Source: Paramyrothecium sp. XJ0827
Lineage: Eukaryota > Ascomycota > Sordariomycetes > Hypocreales > Stachybotryaceae
NCBI GenBank assembly: GCA_020881915.1
Contig: JAJFPB010000003.1
Span: forward strand, 5,456,001-5,520,000
Reading direction: 5' to 3'
Length of the DNA stretch: 64,000 nt
Below are positions 44,126-57,000 of this stretch, one piece after another (the stretch's first letter is position 1; every line of letters starts with the position of its first letter). The notes under the pieces were generated by a model that was given only the letters and a program-made list of their open reading frames with translations, was not told the DNA's origin and made no database searches. The position numbers and the translations under genes are program-made.

Positions 44126-47074
44126 CTAACTAAATTCCTTCTGGTGAAGCGCAGCTAACCATTCTAAGAATGACGGAAACTCTCCGCCAAATCTTAAAGG
44201 TGATGTGGCTTGGAAGAGGTACGCTTGATAGACATCTGGGAACATTTTAATCTGAAGCTCAGTAGATCGTTCATATCCCAGGTACTCTGGAGTTCGGGTA
44301 AGCTGTTTGAGAAACTCTGTTACAACTTTGTATTGAACCCCTAAGAGGTTCATCGAGGCAACAAGCTGGTCCAGAGGCACGTAGTCCGGATGGTTCGGAG
44401 AGTACGCTTCCGCTCTCTGATCTGATGGTATCGACTGCTGCGAAGCAGCATGCCTAGTGGCCCGGGAACACAGCCTAGACGCCCAAATCTGTTCGCATGT
44501 GGAGCAGTCACAGGTGCCCGGGGGTACGATGGTGCTTCCGGTGCCGCTCTCAGATCTGGCGAAGAGTTGCTTCCGGAGATGGCTGTACCGTGACTTCCAG
44601 GCATCTTCAGCCTGGATGTCAGGCGACGTGTGCCAGGTAGTGGAAATGAGAGTCCACCGGGCGTTGTTCATCTCGCCTGTGCCTCCCACTCCTGTGTCGT
44701 CCAGCCAAGTAGGCTTGTGAATATTCCGGCCGTCTCGTTTGTTGCAGCTCCAGCAGCGGCCCAGTCGACTGCTGACTGGGTTCCACACCTTGCTAAGCTC
44801 CTTGTCCGAAATGTTGCCATTGAAAGCAAGGGACCCGAACTCATCCGCAATTGCACCGAGATACGAATTGAGAAGGCGGAGCCGATGCAAGATCTCCAGG
44901 CGGTTGTGGATCCACTCCAAAGGCCCCTGGTTTATCAAAAGCGTGCTGAATTGTTTGTAGTCTGATGTGCCTCCTGGTGCTGTGTACAGAGCTCGTTCAC
45001 GATGGATGTGAGTCGTCAAAACTGAGAGGTTGTCGTGTGGTCCGTCCAAAAGATGACCGGCAAGAGAACACCTGGCATGGGATGAGTGGCAATCCTGAGG
45101 AAATTCAGAAGGGTAGACTTACCTCACTTTTTTATCGCAAGTCATAGTGCTGTTCTTCATCAAATACACGTCATGAGCAAGCATGGAGCTTTCGTCCCAG
45201 GACCTTGTCCGAACGTTGATGGCGTGATCGATGAGATCTGAATCGTTGTGGCCGAATGAATCGTACAATTGAAGTGAGCTCGTGAGAGGACTGACAAAGA
45301 ACTCTTTGTGCTGCATCCTGCCTGCAAAACTCATCATGTGCTGGAATGTTCTCGTCTCGGGCGTCTGTTCGCGTCGTGGAGGCATTTGAGGATACACGCC
45401 GGCAAAATGCTCATCCCATTCGTCGTAGTTGAAAAGCATAGCGCTGCTGAAGTCCTGACAGTTGTTGGAAACCCTGTCGTATTTTAGCTTAACCCCCTTG
45501 TGAAGGCGCATCGCGAAGCAGTAAATAAACTTGGAAATCTCAGTGCCATGTATGGCTCGTATATCCTCAACGATCTCCTGAGCATAAGACCGGAGCGCGG
45601 TTCGAAGCTCTGAGACTGGCTTAAAGCTTTGTTCGGACGTGATGTGCTTCCACAATGTTGACGCATAGACAAACGTTCTGATAATGTCCCTCTCAGCGGC
45701 AGCTGACTCAGGACGGGATAGGGTGAACAGTCCGCCCGCGATCTGTTTCTGGGTGCTCATGATCCTCCGCTTGTGTACGGGGTGCGTGGAGGAGTAAAGA
45801 TGTCTATCCCGAGAAACGGCGAGATGTTTTTGAGTCAGTACATCCTCTCCTTCCGACCAGACAAAGTTCGATGCATCTGAAATAAACTCATGAACATCCT
45901 TGAGGGATGCAGTTGAGAAATTGTGGACATTTCGCAGGGAAATTCGAGCGCCGTCAGGCATGCTACAGATCGTGGTGAGTTTGCCTGTACATAAGAAGCT
46001 CCCACGATAGTCTACTTACAACTTGCTTCCGTTCTCTATGATCAAAGGTCCAAACATGACAGAAGAGTGGGTGTTTCCAGCAGGGAATATGCTGCGGGTC
46101 GACGCACGCGATAAAACAGCCGCCTTGGAGGCAAGTTTGTCTAGCGTCAGGGCACCAAAGCCCATGAGAAACCGGCCGTCCAGCTGGTCTTCCCAGATGT
46201 CCAGTTGCAAACCAAACGCTTCACGACTTGAATTCATAAACTTTCCTTCCGGGAACCGTCTGACTACCTGGAGATGGCCGTATGGATGCGGTGATTTCTC
46301 ATAGCACGGTGGACACAGCGTATAAGGCATCGTCTTCTTGGCTGCTTCGGCAAGTACATAATTGTGTACATGCTGGCCTAGAGACTGGCTGATGTCATCA
46401 TCCTCGTCAGCGTATTGAGGCCTAGATATGGAAAACGTGTTTGTCTTTTCAGCGTGGTCCAGGCAGCCTGAGCGGCATTCAAACCAGTGGAACGCTCGTA
46501 CACAGTGTCGGCAGTTAGAACACTGAATTGCTTCAAGAAGATACTGGTCTTCGTCGCTGTTTATTTGTGGTCGTTGGCCCAAAGATCTGAAGGTCGGCCG
46601 GCGATACTCCCTGACAAAATCGACATCCAGCAGGCCCAATGACTGAAGGAGTGCTTGAGCACGTCTTTCATCGAGTGGCAGAAATTCAAGCTCATCAGCT
46701 ACTCGCTTGTGCACCCGTTCCTTCAGACGGCGCATTTCACCGGAACCACCAAGCTGGGCTCCAAGGGGGCTTTGAGGGTCAAAAGGATTCCAAAGATCGA
46801 GCAGCTCGGCCAGGTGATCGGTTTCCAGGTCTGTTTGTCGATAATCCTCCACAGGGAGACTGGTGGGTTGGTGCTCTTCGATCTCTGCTAAAGCAATAAT
46901 GGCCGCAGCAACTTCTCGCTCCACGCCGGACCAGTACAACTCGTGCATATTTTCCCAAAGTATGAAGAAGGCATCTTTTGATTTCCCATTGGTGAGTTTT
47001 TTCCAATTGAACTTTTCAATGGTCTCGTCGACGGAGATGCCCGAGAGCTCCGGATCTAGGAACTCGCTGTTCAT
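44126..47074 (-). CDS. unrecognised 946-aa protein with CxxC-type clusters
   Basis: CDS is complement(join(44126..45071,45123..45962,46020..47074)); the introns are 57 and 51 nt with perfect phase. It is a large soluble protein with no signal peptide or membrane segment. Residues about 185-285 carry cysteine pairs (CSNCRHCVRAFHWFECRSGC and later CPPCYE) that could bind zinc. The middle has YDRVSNNCQDFSSAMLF, reminiscent of the NC-Q-F pattern seen around fungal and LRAT/PPPDE-like cysteine domains. The C-terminal third has another pair (CWSCNKRDG) and CDCSTCEQIW. I do not recognise a named family. It may be a fungal-specific hypothetical with several zinc-stabilised modules, possibly including a cysteine hydrolase-like site; this is inference. 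A 65-codon frame with ATG lies directly upstream (47268-47071) in another phase and could be an upstream ORF. Confidence 0.75.
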
Positions 47075-47484
47075 CGTGGATACAGTCTAATGGTATGTTC
47101 GATGGGCTTGTGCAAACTTGAGGCAAAGGTAGCATTCCCGAGAGGCATGATATGGTTGTTCGGGGCAAAATCGTGTTCGCCGCAGCTCCGTGACAGGAGT
47201 GCTCTAGCACGGGCTGCTGATTGAGGTGAAGTCAGCGCTTGTGGTTCTGTGGCTTGTGACCCCTGCATCGGCGAGGTCTAGACCAATAGTTTGCGCCCCA
47301 AACGTGACTCAAACGCATGAAACTAGCCAGCTGAAAAGCAAGTAAAGTCAGCGACATCAAAATCAGCCTCTGAGGCTGAGGCAGAGTGTTTGTAGGGGGG
47401 CAGAAGAATTCGTAGCCTGGTTCAACCATATCAACCTTCAATCACAAAACACCGCAGCTTCTATCAAAGCAAGCTCTGCGCAAT

Positions 47485-49021
47485 ATGAAGCATAGAAGGT
47501 TAGTCGACTATTTTCGTCGAACAAAAACTTCTCAGCCTTCAGTGACGACACTTGATAGCGCCGGAACATCGGCACAAGCGTCTGCTAAGGTTGGCGACAT
47601 ATCCGAGTGGGACAACAGCGCTGCAGCGTTGCGCAATCTACAAAAGGCCTCCGAAGATCTAGACCAATACTTCCGCAGTGAAGAAAAACCAGGTATGTGA
47701 AGGCTGGTGTCAGCTTGATTCGAAACAGCACGGGTTGTATAAATATCTACACTGTTGCTTTGACACCTCTGAATCAGGGTAATTGAGGTCTATAACCATA
47801 ATAATCGCTCTCCATAGATGCAAGCCTTACTACCATTTACCTAGAAAGAAGTCGATGGGCGGAAAAAGCAGAGGCGTGTTCCAACTCGACCTTTGCCGGT
47901 TGTTCGCTTGCCGAGATTCCCCAGTATGATGCATCTCATCGTCCCACTGACTAGCTGCTAACTTTCGACAGCGACACATCTAGGACCCGACTCACAAGAT
48001 TGGCGGCACTATGCGCAGTCAAAGTCTACGCTAAGCTGGGGGCCGAGAATTTGTCTCCCGAGGAATTTGCGGCTGTTGATGAGACGCTTAAGATTGACAC
48101 TGATGGCTTTCACAACTCAATCAAAGCTACCAACACTGCGCTGTATGCTCCAATAATGCCCGGCAATGGTTCCAATAACATCATCGTTGTGGCGATCCGG
48201 GGCACCGCCAGCATTCGCGACTGGATGGTTAATCTCAACGATGGAGCCGACAACCCTGTTCGAGATCCTTTCTTGGTACGTATCGTCAGCGACACTGCTG
48301 TGGGCTCCCAGAAGGTTCATGTTGACATCAACTAGGGTATAGATGAAGCAGGGGCCCTCTACAACGCTCACTCCGGGTTCCTGGCCTGCGCAAAGGCAAT
48401 GAATGCTGCTGTCCTGGATCATATCGATCAGCTCTGCGTAAGAAACTCAACTTCTGCCGGAGCTGCGCCAAGGTTGAAGCCCGCGCTACTGTTCACAGGC
48501 CATTCGGCAGGAGGTGCGGTAGCTGCCATGCTATATGCCCACTTTACGAAATGTCCAACTATTTCGGAAGACAAAGATAAGAATACTGCCCTAAGAAGTG
48601 GTAGGAAACTTTCTAACACTGTAGAGGATTATGAGATACGACGCTGACACCGACTATAGCCTTCAGCTCAGTGAACTGCATCACATTCGGAGCTCCGCCC
48701 ATCACCACGAGGCCACTTTTGCCGTCACAAGAAGATTCGATCTGCCTGTCCATTGTCAATGATAAGGATCCCATTCCCAGGGCGGACAACCAATACATTC
48801 ATGCTCTTCTGCGCTTATTTTCTGGTCCTATGCCAGCTCCACAGACACACTACACCCTACCAAAGCGAACCTTCTTCAACGCCGGCCAAGTGTTGATTGC
48901 TTTGGAAGATGGAACTTTGGTCACACCTAATGAAGTTGGCCCGGGTAGTCTGTCCGAAACTGTCATGGGAGACAAGAAAGCGCACCGGATGAAGGTGTAT
49001 CGTGAGAGGATCGAGGCATAA
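47485..49021 (+). CDS. class-3 (fungal) lipase-like hydrolase, five exons, 414 aa
   Basis: Exons are 47485..47692, 47818..47923, 47972..48275, 48336..48600 and 48660..49021; the introns are 125, 48, 60 and 59 nt, in phase throughout. The catalytic domain contains VVAIRGTASIRDW (oxyanion region), the nucleophile elbow FTGHSAGGAVAA, then CITFGAPP and IVNDKDPIPRA supplying the catalytic Asp; a downstream His is at ADNQYIHALL or THYT. The class-3 family hydrolyses acylglycerols or phospholipids. There is no secretion signal: the N-terminus is MKHRRLVDYFRRTKTS, basic and hydrophilic. It is therefore probably intracellular, as in many fungal paralogs. The 411-base gap to the 946-aa gene upstream is a divergent promoter region. 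Confidence 0.88.
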
Positions 49022-49229
49022 TATTAAGACAATGTGACTTTTAAATTGATCTCATTCCGGAGGTTAAACTAGACTAGAAAGCATCGCGACTTCTCAGTGC
49101 CTAGAGTTTACGTACGTCAAGCTAGTCGCTATCTTCCAGTAATTTATTCGAATGTTGAATCGATTTATTCAAAGCACTCCGATCTCCCGAACTCCATTCT
49201 AGATTCCGTGCAACTATCTTCCTAGGGGA

Positions 49230-51300
49230 TTACAATTCCTCCGTGCTTCCGTTTGTAGTGTCCGCGTTCAAGGTCTGCTGGATTCGCTGACTTGGCAACC
49301 ACTTTTCGGCGGGAACGTACCACCAAGACAAAAGAGCTAAGATGGTTGTGCCTGCCATGATTACGGGAGCATAGTTCAGGGTTTCAGCAGACACTGGAAA
49401 GACGTATGGGGAGTAAAGAACTGCAACGACCCATCCATTCCAGAAAACAGCGATGACTTGGAACGGCTTACTCCACCGTCCAAGACTCCATGCCGGCTTA
49501 GGGAAATTTTTTGGTGTCAAGAAAAGACGTGCCAGGCAAATCAGCCCATACGCAGCAGCTGAAGGCACTCCTGCCGCAGAAACAAGGGACGTGAATGCGA
49601 CAGCCGAAGGAAGGATCGTGCAGGTGATGATGGACCCGACAATCCAGACAACAAGAATGGCATTGCGCGGTTGGCCATTGACTACGCGCGATACCCAGCC
49701 AGACCAAGGAAGCACGCCATCACGAGCCACGGCGAAGACCAAGCGAGAGGCAGCCAGTACAGCGATGGCGGTGTTCTTTTTGATAGTTAGCATTGTTCTG
49801 CGCGGTTTCAACGTCAATCTCCACTTACAAACCAAAGTGCCAAGACACAAACGATATTCATCACATTATGTCCATGCTTTCCAAGAATGGCTGCATAGAC
49901 CGACACGAATGGCTGTGCACCACCAAAAGAGAAGAGGGTTTCGGCGTCGGGCTATCGCATGGTCAATAAAATTTGCAATATTGGATCTCTACCGATGCCA
50001 CTTACAACACAAAACAGAAAGAGAATAACAACCACGAAACCGCCAATACCGCTGACGACCGTGCTCCAGAAAATGCCTCTGGCGGCAGCGATGGAAGCGT
50101 TCTTGGTTTCTTCAGCAACGTGGCCAGAGGCATCAAAACCGATGAGGATACCGGCAGTGGCTAAGTAGGAAAGGCACCAATTCCACCCAGCCGGCGCTCC
50201 AGTGCCGTTGTACGTAGTCATAAACGCGTCGTGCGGTGACCGGAAGCCAATAGTTTTGCTTGTGGCAATTGGTAACCATATTAGATTGAGCACGAAATCG
50301 AGAATAACCACACCAGAAGACAGAGTGAAAATCCATTTGAAATAACGAGCTTAGCATTGAAGTCAGTAAAGGCGATAGAGGAGGACACAGCAAGACCAAC
50401 GAGGTAGGAGGTTCCAGATGACTGCCAGTGCAAGCATCACCTCTGTGCAGATCCACTGCACAGCCCGGAACTTGACATCAGAGGCATCTGATGGAAAGTC
50501 GGTGTTGAATACGACAATCTCCTGGAAGTGCGTTAATTACCACAATCTTCTAGATGCTGATACCATATAAATTAACAAAACCAGATAGTACATACCGAAA
50601 GCATGTAGTTGACTGCAGCTTGTGTGTTACTGGCACAGAACGTAGTCCAAGCTGTGGTACTCCACCAAGCCACCACAAAGCCAAATAAGCGGCCAAATCT
50701 GGGACCACCGGCCTCGGCTGCCCACAGGTAGATGGAACCGGCTAAGGGCAAGGACGAACATATCTCCGCAATGACGGCTGCCGTGATAAACGTAAAGACA
50801 CATGTGATGATATAACTTGTCCTGTATCATAGTAAGATTATGCTATTGACCAAATGGGCCTTGAGGAAGACGTACCAGTATGCCAGGTTGCCGCCAGCAG
50901 CGATACCCGTCGAGAAGGTAACACGAACACCACCAATGAAGTAGAGCGCAGCTTTAATCACATCAGCTATGACAGTCAGGGAGGCAAGTGTGGGAAACTC
51001 ACCAAATGTTGTGGCGAAATTATGAAACTGGTTGAAGCTTCTGTGCAGGACCTAATCAAACCGGTATGAGATGCTGATATCCAATCGTTTTTGCTGCATG
51101 ATGGGAGGCCATACAGGTTTGTATCCTAGTTTTTGCTATTTCTAGAGGTCAGCAAGTATTCAGAATGAAGAAATGATTATGAAAACCAGGACCATGTCAC
51201 GTACCAAAACAGCATTGTCGGCGGCGTCGCCGTCTTTGCTATGTGAAACCACATTCTTATTTGGTGATTCGTCCGGGTGGTATGATTTTATGCTCGACAT
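49230..51300 (-). CDS. amino-acid/choline (GABA-type) permease, nine exons, 533 aa
   Basis: CDS is complement(join(49230..49775,49829..49951,50006..50349,50401..50521,50596..50821,50876..50951,51003..51051,51115..51135,51205..51300)). The introns are 51-74 nt and all in phase. It is an APC-superfamily transporter of the fungal choline/GABA permease type, located in the plasma or vacuolar membrane. The N-terminal cytosolic tail ends QKLGYKPVLHRSFNQFHNF. The following helices include GIAAGGNLAYWTSY, AEICSSLPLAGSIYLWAAEA, WICTEVMLALAVIWNLLPP, GFDASGHVAEETKNAS and FAVARDGVLPWSGW. About 12 membrane segments are expected. The substrate is probably choline, GABA or another quaternary or amino compound, but cannot be fixed from sequence. 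The gene ends in a short polar tail and is intact despite its many small exons. Confidence 0.9.
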
Positions 51301-51981
51301 TATGAAATTCGGAGCGCTCCGCAACAAATCAGGTATGGAACTCAAAGTTCGGGTTTCAAAATCAAGCGCTTCACCGGATGCAGAGAACTTTATAACCACA
51401 ATTCGCTTCTAAACAGTAAATTACGAGCCAGCAGCAGGAGAGGGCACTTTGGGTCCTAAAGAGGCTAACGAGTGGAGTAACGCACCACGGGTCTAGCACT
51501 ATTGGCGTCGCGTTAGACCTCGGATGATTCCTTAGTACTATTAGCTTGCCATGTCCACAGAAGACGCCAAGCACGCCATCAATAAGCGGATGATGCCATG
51601 TGCCTATAAAAGCCCTGGAACGGATCGCTGTGCCGAGGAAAATGGGGCCCAGGAGCCCTGGATCGTACTCAAAGTTCCATAATAAGGTCCGTCAACAACG
51701 GCTGATACCTCCAAATTCAGTTAAGATGAAATGTCGTCATGCCTGGTGATACGCAAAGACCCATTTCCAAACTGTCGGTACCGTAGAAATGTTGCGACTT
51801 TTCCAGGTCCGCTATAGCGATAACGGAGTGTCTGGCAGATGCCTACATCCAGTTTCCTCGTAAAGAGTCAGTCGCAGTTGCTTCAGAAAAATACTCCACG
51901 TTCAGTGTCATCAAAATTCACCCATCAGAGGCTCACAAGCCTACCAGCCCTAAACCTAGTGTTTACGCGAGTGTGACTACA
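51301..51981. promoter_or_regulatory. divergent promoter region of permease and P450
   Basis: 681 bases between the divergent starts of the permease (minus) and the P450 (plus); shared regulation is possible. No binding site recognised. Confidence 0.45.
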
Positions 51982-54001
51982 ATGAGTCTACCTATTTGGG
52001 CAGTGTGCTTCAGCTTGGCCGTGGTCGCCGCCATCTATGTAAGAAGACATGAGTCCAAGCCCCTTGTTTTATGCATAAACTTATTGTCCTTGCAGCATTT
52101 CTTGCAAGTCTTTCTATCACCGTTATCTAAGATACCGAATGCCGGCTTTGGCGCAGCCTACTCTAGGCTAGTCTGGGCATTTCCTCGCGAGTATCGAGGC
52201 ACTGTCACGATCGACCTACCTCGACTTCATGAAAAGCTTGGTAAGTTTACACTCATTCTCTTAGCATAAGGCTAATCATATTACTTTGCATGCATAAAGG
52301 ACCGTTGATACGTATCGGGCCTAATGAAGTCTCGTACTATTCGCGCGAAACATATGAAACCATCCATAAAGTCGGAAGCAAGTTCAGAAAAGATCCAAGA
52401 GTGTATGGAGAGTTTGTCCAGGGTGGCCATCCAGCACTTTTTTCTTTAACGTAAGCCAGCTTCGTGTGCACATAGAAGTATGACTAACTTGCAACAGTGA
52501 TCCGGGTGAACACGCGAAGCGGAGGAGGATCATGGGACAGTTATTCAGTCGGAGCAAAGTTCCGCAGTTAGAAAGGCTCATTTCATACCATGTCGACCAT
52601 TTCATCACCCAGCTGCAAACAAACAGCGCTGGACTCAATCTTACTACTGCGTGCAGAGCGCTCGAGGCAGATATTATCTGTAAGTGCCCCTCCGACGATG
52701 AATGCCTACCACATATAAGAGTCGACCAAACTCGAAACTAACACGCACTAGCTGAATTTTCTTTTGGCACATCCATAACGGCCATTGATTCCTGGGCTAA
52801 AGGCCAAGAACTGTCAATGGTCTCCAAAAATGATGAAAAGGCAACTTGGATGCCAGTTGTGAGTCATTCCTGAATTAACAATGCTTTCCTCAACTAATAG
52901 TCGTGGGCCTTAGCTTACAACATTCCCATTACTCTGCGAGGTTTGGGAACATCTTGAGTCTAGATTCTACATTCTTACGGGGTTAAGAACCTCATATTCT
53001 CGAGGTCTTCAAGAATTCCAATCCGTAAGATGCCAAACTGTTCCAGGAAAAGTAGCTTGACTGATTTAATCAACCGCTCCAGTGGTGCCAAGATTCTTGG
53101 TTACTAGCACTTTCTGATAATACTAAACCACATCAGCCGGTTGCTAGTGTACCCAATTTAATTCATGCTCTTCATAACTCTGGTCTACCTGCCGAAACCG
53201 CTCTTTCTGAGGCAAGAGAGAATCTGGGGCCCGGAACAGACACCACATCAGCGACGCTGGCCCACATCCTCTGGGCTTTGGCACACAATCCACAATATCA
53301 GGAGGCGCTGTTCCAGGATTTAGCAGCTGTGGGCTTTTCCACTGACATGAAAGTAATGGAAAGTATTCCTCGACTTGTAGCCACCGTCAAGGAAGGCATT
53401 CGGTGGGCAGGTGCCGCAGCCGCAATGCTGCCTCGCATCGTTCCACCAGGAGGTATCAAACTGCACGACATTTTCATTCCGCAGGATGTCAGTAACAGCT
53501 GAATTCGAGAAGAAAAAGAAACTCACAGCCTTAACTAACCACTTCTTACAGACTGTACTCACTTCCTCTCCAATTTGGTATCTTCACGACAAGACAGCGT
53601 TTCCAGAGCCTCACTTGTACGACCCGTTTAGGTGGCTGTCATCAGATGGGACAGCTTTGAGTGAAGACGCTATTCGTGACCGCTTTTACATACCATTCTC
53701 CAGAGGTGCCAATATTTGCATGGGCGCGCAGTAAGATGATTAATCGGACCGTATGCCACAAATTTTTGCTAACTTCTTTAGTTTCGCCTATCTCGAACTC
53801 TTCATTGCTGTCTCACAAATCATTCGTTGCTTTAGTCTCAAGACAACTTCGCAGTTGACTGTCACAGAAGAATCCACAAAGGCGGGGGTACCACAAAACT
53901 GGGTTCCGGTGCCATTACCCCGACGTCGGGAGTGGGTTGCAGCAGTGCCCTCAGACACACTTCAGATTGAGACGCAGTCAAGAGCTCCATCTGTCAATTA
54001 A
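51982..54001 (+). CDS. cytochrome P450 monooxygenase, nine exons, 518 aa
   Basis: Exons are 51982..52038, 52096..52240, 52300..52450, 52498..52679, 52752..52858, 52914..53024, 53083..53487, 53552..53730 and 53782..54001, in phase. An N-terminal membrane anchor (LPIWAVCFSLAVVAAIY) places it on the ER. P450 hallmarks are GPNEVSYYSRETYETIH, the I-helix NLGPGTDTTSATLAHILW, the K-helix ExxR in KEGIRW (about residue 365) and FPEPHLYDPFRW. The haem-binding loop is FSRGANICMG, with the axial Cys near residue 437. At the usual Arg position of the consensus (FxxGxRxCxG) it has Asn. It is a typical microsomal class with a partner cytochrome P450 reductase encoded elsewhere. The substrate is unknown; it could serve secondary metabolism or detoxification. 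All splice sites are consistent and the length is normal. Confidence 0.9.
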
Positions 54002-57000
54002 AAACACAACATGCTCATAGAGCTCAGCCAAGACACGCATTGCCGACAAACGTCGAACCATACCTACGCAACTCGGGCCGTGATAGGATTGGGCTAAGAT
54101 GCGATGTCTCACGATTAGTCGGGAATGCCATATACGTACTAAGCCCTGCTTGTTATGAAGGTTTCTCGTCTCGGACTCAACCCATTACGTGACATAGATG
54201 ACGCGTTCAAAAATTCACTTTTGTTATGGAAAGCTCATATTAGTTTGGGAACCGCCGTCACGTTCGTTGCAAATATTCCGCCGCAATCATAAAGTTGTCG
54301 TCGCTCAAGAAAGAGGCTCGTGTTGACAGTTGCAAACTTCATTGATACACATGACCATACTATGCAACTATATCATCTGACGAGGATTGGTCCTCCAAAA
54401 AGGCTCAGATTTCCGCCGTCTGACTTTCACAATCACCCACCTTGGCCTCATACTTTGATTACGCCAGGCAGTCTGTCTGCGCAACTAGATTCCTGGCCGG
54501 CAGCTCTTCATGCGTTGCCGCAAATCTTACGGTGATTCAATGTTGTGATCCATTTCTGTCGTCCACAATCCACTACTCATTCCAATGCCGTTGGTTGCTT
54601 GCGGGTTAATGCGATCTTCACGGCCTGTATGCACGTGCCGTGGATGATCACGTGATCAGCAACTCCGCTGGAGTGTGAGAGGCTGTGTGTTGTGTGTGGA
54701 TCTGCTCTGTAGGTGTGCCGCCCTGCTGTGCGCGGCTTAGCCCTTAGGCAATAAGCCCCTTATGCCACTACCCTAGACCATCCTTGCACCACTACTGTAT
54801 CCTCAAGTCGTGATTGCAGATGACTTAGAGATTCGGTGGTATTTTAAACAGAGTAAAATGTGCATCGTAATCAAACAGATTACCGGGCGAGACCTGAAAA
54901 ATGCCATACTTGTTGACCCTGTGGTCCTGTTCCGTTCCTCCACTATCAAGAAGCTCCTTCCAATGTGATAACCCAAACAATTGTGCACGATATCCTTCCA
55001 CTAAATTGAGTTCTTGCCAAAATTGCGCGATTGAGGAGTACTAGGATTAAGGACAGCGGTTGATGACAGCACAACCGGGTTGCACAGCATTAACGAACCC
55101 ACTGATGGGATTCGCTTCTAACTAGTGTAGCAGCGCAGGATGGGGCTCTAGGCTTACCGACAAGTTGGGATACGACAGAACAAGGGGGTGGACTTTGAGC
55201 TCCGTTACGCTTTAGTGTCAGCCGTACTTGCATCTAGCTAGGCGGCCCGTGTTTGCATTGATGTTCTGCTACACCGAACTAGCAGCATGAGTAGCCTGTG
55301 ACGATTTCACATCCTCTACGACTCCGCAACGCATCCGCCATACGCCCGCCTACGCCTCGCTAACAAAACAAGCATTGTTCACTGTAGCGCGTGGAGATGT
55401 CGCCATCAGAGACAGATAGGAGTCGCGTGACACGTCAGACACGTAGTTCAGGCATTAGGCAGCCTCTTGATTATGTACTTTGTGCGGATTATGGCTTATG
55501 CACTCTGATGATTTCGTATTTGCGCCTCAAATCTCCGTCCTTTTCAGTTAGAATGAGAACCCCTCATTCTACGTGGCTGCGTGAGAGAATGTGGCCTGTG
55601 ATTTCTCTTGTGGAATTTGGTATACTTCCTCGTGATGGCTGCAGCGAGAGTGGAAGCTGTGAACGATCGAGCAAGTCTGCCAAATCTAGAGATGCGACAG
55701 CGCCATGATCCTTCATGAAAGGCAAATATTATGCGGGCCTCCGAATAATGCAGAGGATGGAGCGAGTCTGTTCTGCCATGGCTTCATGGTCACTAATGAC
55801 CAAATAATGCCGTCCTAGGACCTAAAATAACGTGTCGCTATGAGCTATCCCACCTGGCTTTTTGATACCTCTAGCCTGACTGCCCTTAGTGGTACGCCCA
55901 GTCGGTGCGAGCGATTTACTTGCAAGGAAACCTGTCGCTAGGCTGTGGAGGCGCTTTTAGGGATGTGGTTTGGCGTCAAGTGATTTTGTGGACTAACTGA
56001 TGACTGGCGAAAAATAGGAGCTGCCACGCAAGCAATCACAGCTCGATACGAAAACAAGCTAATGATCTGGAGCCCCTATTGTTAGATGTAAGAGTCGGTG
56101 AAGGTTGCCTACAGACTCCAGTTCCCAGGAGCTATTCTTACAGCTCGGCGACATTCTGAAGCCGCTCTTCTTCGAGTCGTGCCAGGTCAGAAAGCCTTTT
56201 CCAAGCGAAGAACCAATTTCTCCGCGAGGACCGCCATGGCATGGGCAGGAATACGCGATTGTATTAAGCCTAAATGTAACTGGTCGTAGTCAAGGTTGTG
56301 CTGGAATTATCTGAGTTCGTGTCGGTGAATCATCGTGCGTTGCGCCGCCAAGACATCAGAGCTGGGCCATGGGACCCAGAATTCCACCTAGCCTTCACAA
56401 AGGAGGAGGAAGAGGATCACTGTTCTCCATTCTCATGGGTTGTTGAAGGTTGAGCACGCAAGGTGAGCGCTGAGCTCGACGCCCAGTTCACTTGGCCGCC
56501 CACTCATCGAGGCTGTGACAAGTGCAAGACGATTTCAGAAACGAGAAGAGATGCATGGCTTATTCTTGCTCGAAGCCGGGGTTCCAACATGTCTGGTGAT
56601 CTGTGATAGGCCTGCCATGATGCAAGCACTTCAGCTGGGGGTGGCTTTGTTCTGGGCCATCACATTCCGGCTGCACCAGTCCAACCGGTCCTTGTTCGCT
56701 CATGCCTTTAAATCTCAGCTTTTCATTGACCTGGCACCACTGACGCTTCTTCTGGCACGAATGAAAAGCACCAGTGGCGGAACTACTCGTGGAGCTATTC
56801 ACGAGCCAGCTTACAGAGGCGTTCGGTATATTGACCTAGCTAATCAAATGAAGGCTATGCCCTTGACGCCAACCGATCACTCCATTCATATGCTACCCAT
56901 GATCGCCAATCACAATTACTACCAAAACGTGCAGCTTGTATGCGGCCAGCTGAGCGCCATAGGGCTTACTAGTCATGGGCAAAGCACTCGACAGGGTAGT

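Noticed and set aside
52984..52986. Apparent in-frame stop in the P450
   Set aside because: It is in the wrong frame; splicing at 52858/52914 gives an uninterrupted exon that reads LTTFPLLCEVWEHL.
14591..54001. A secondary-metabolite gene cluster spanning the redox genes
   Set aside because: No backbone synthase is present, and the enzymes are dispersed among unrelated genes.
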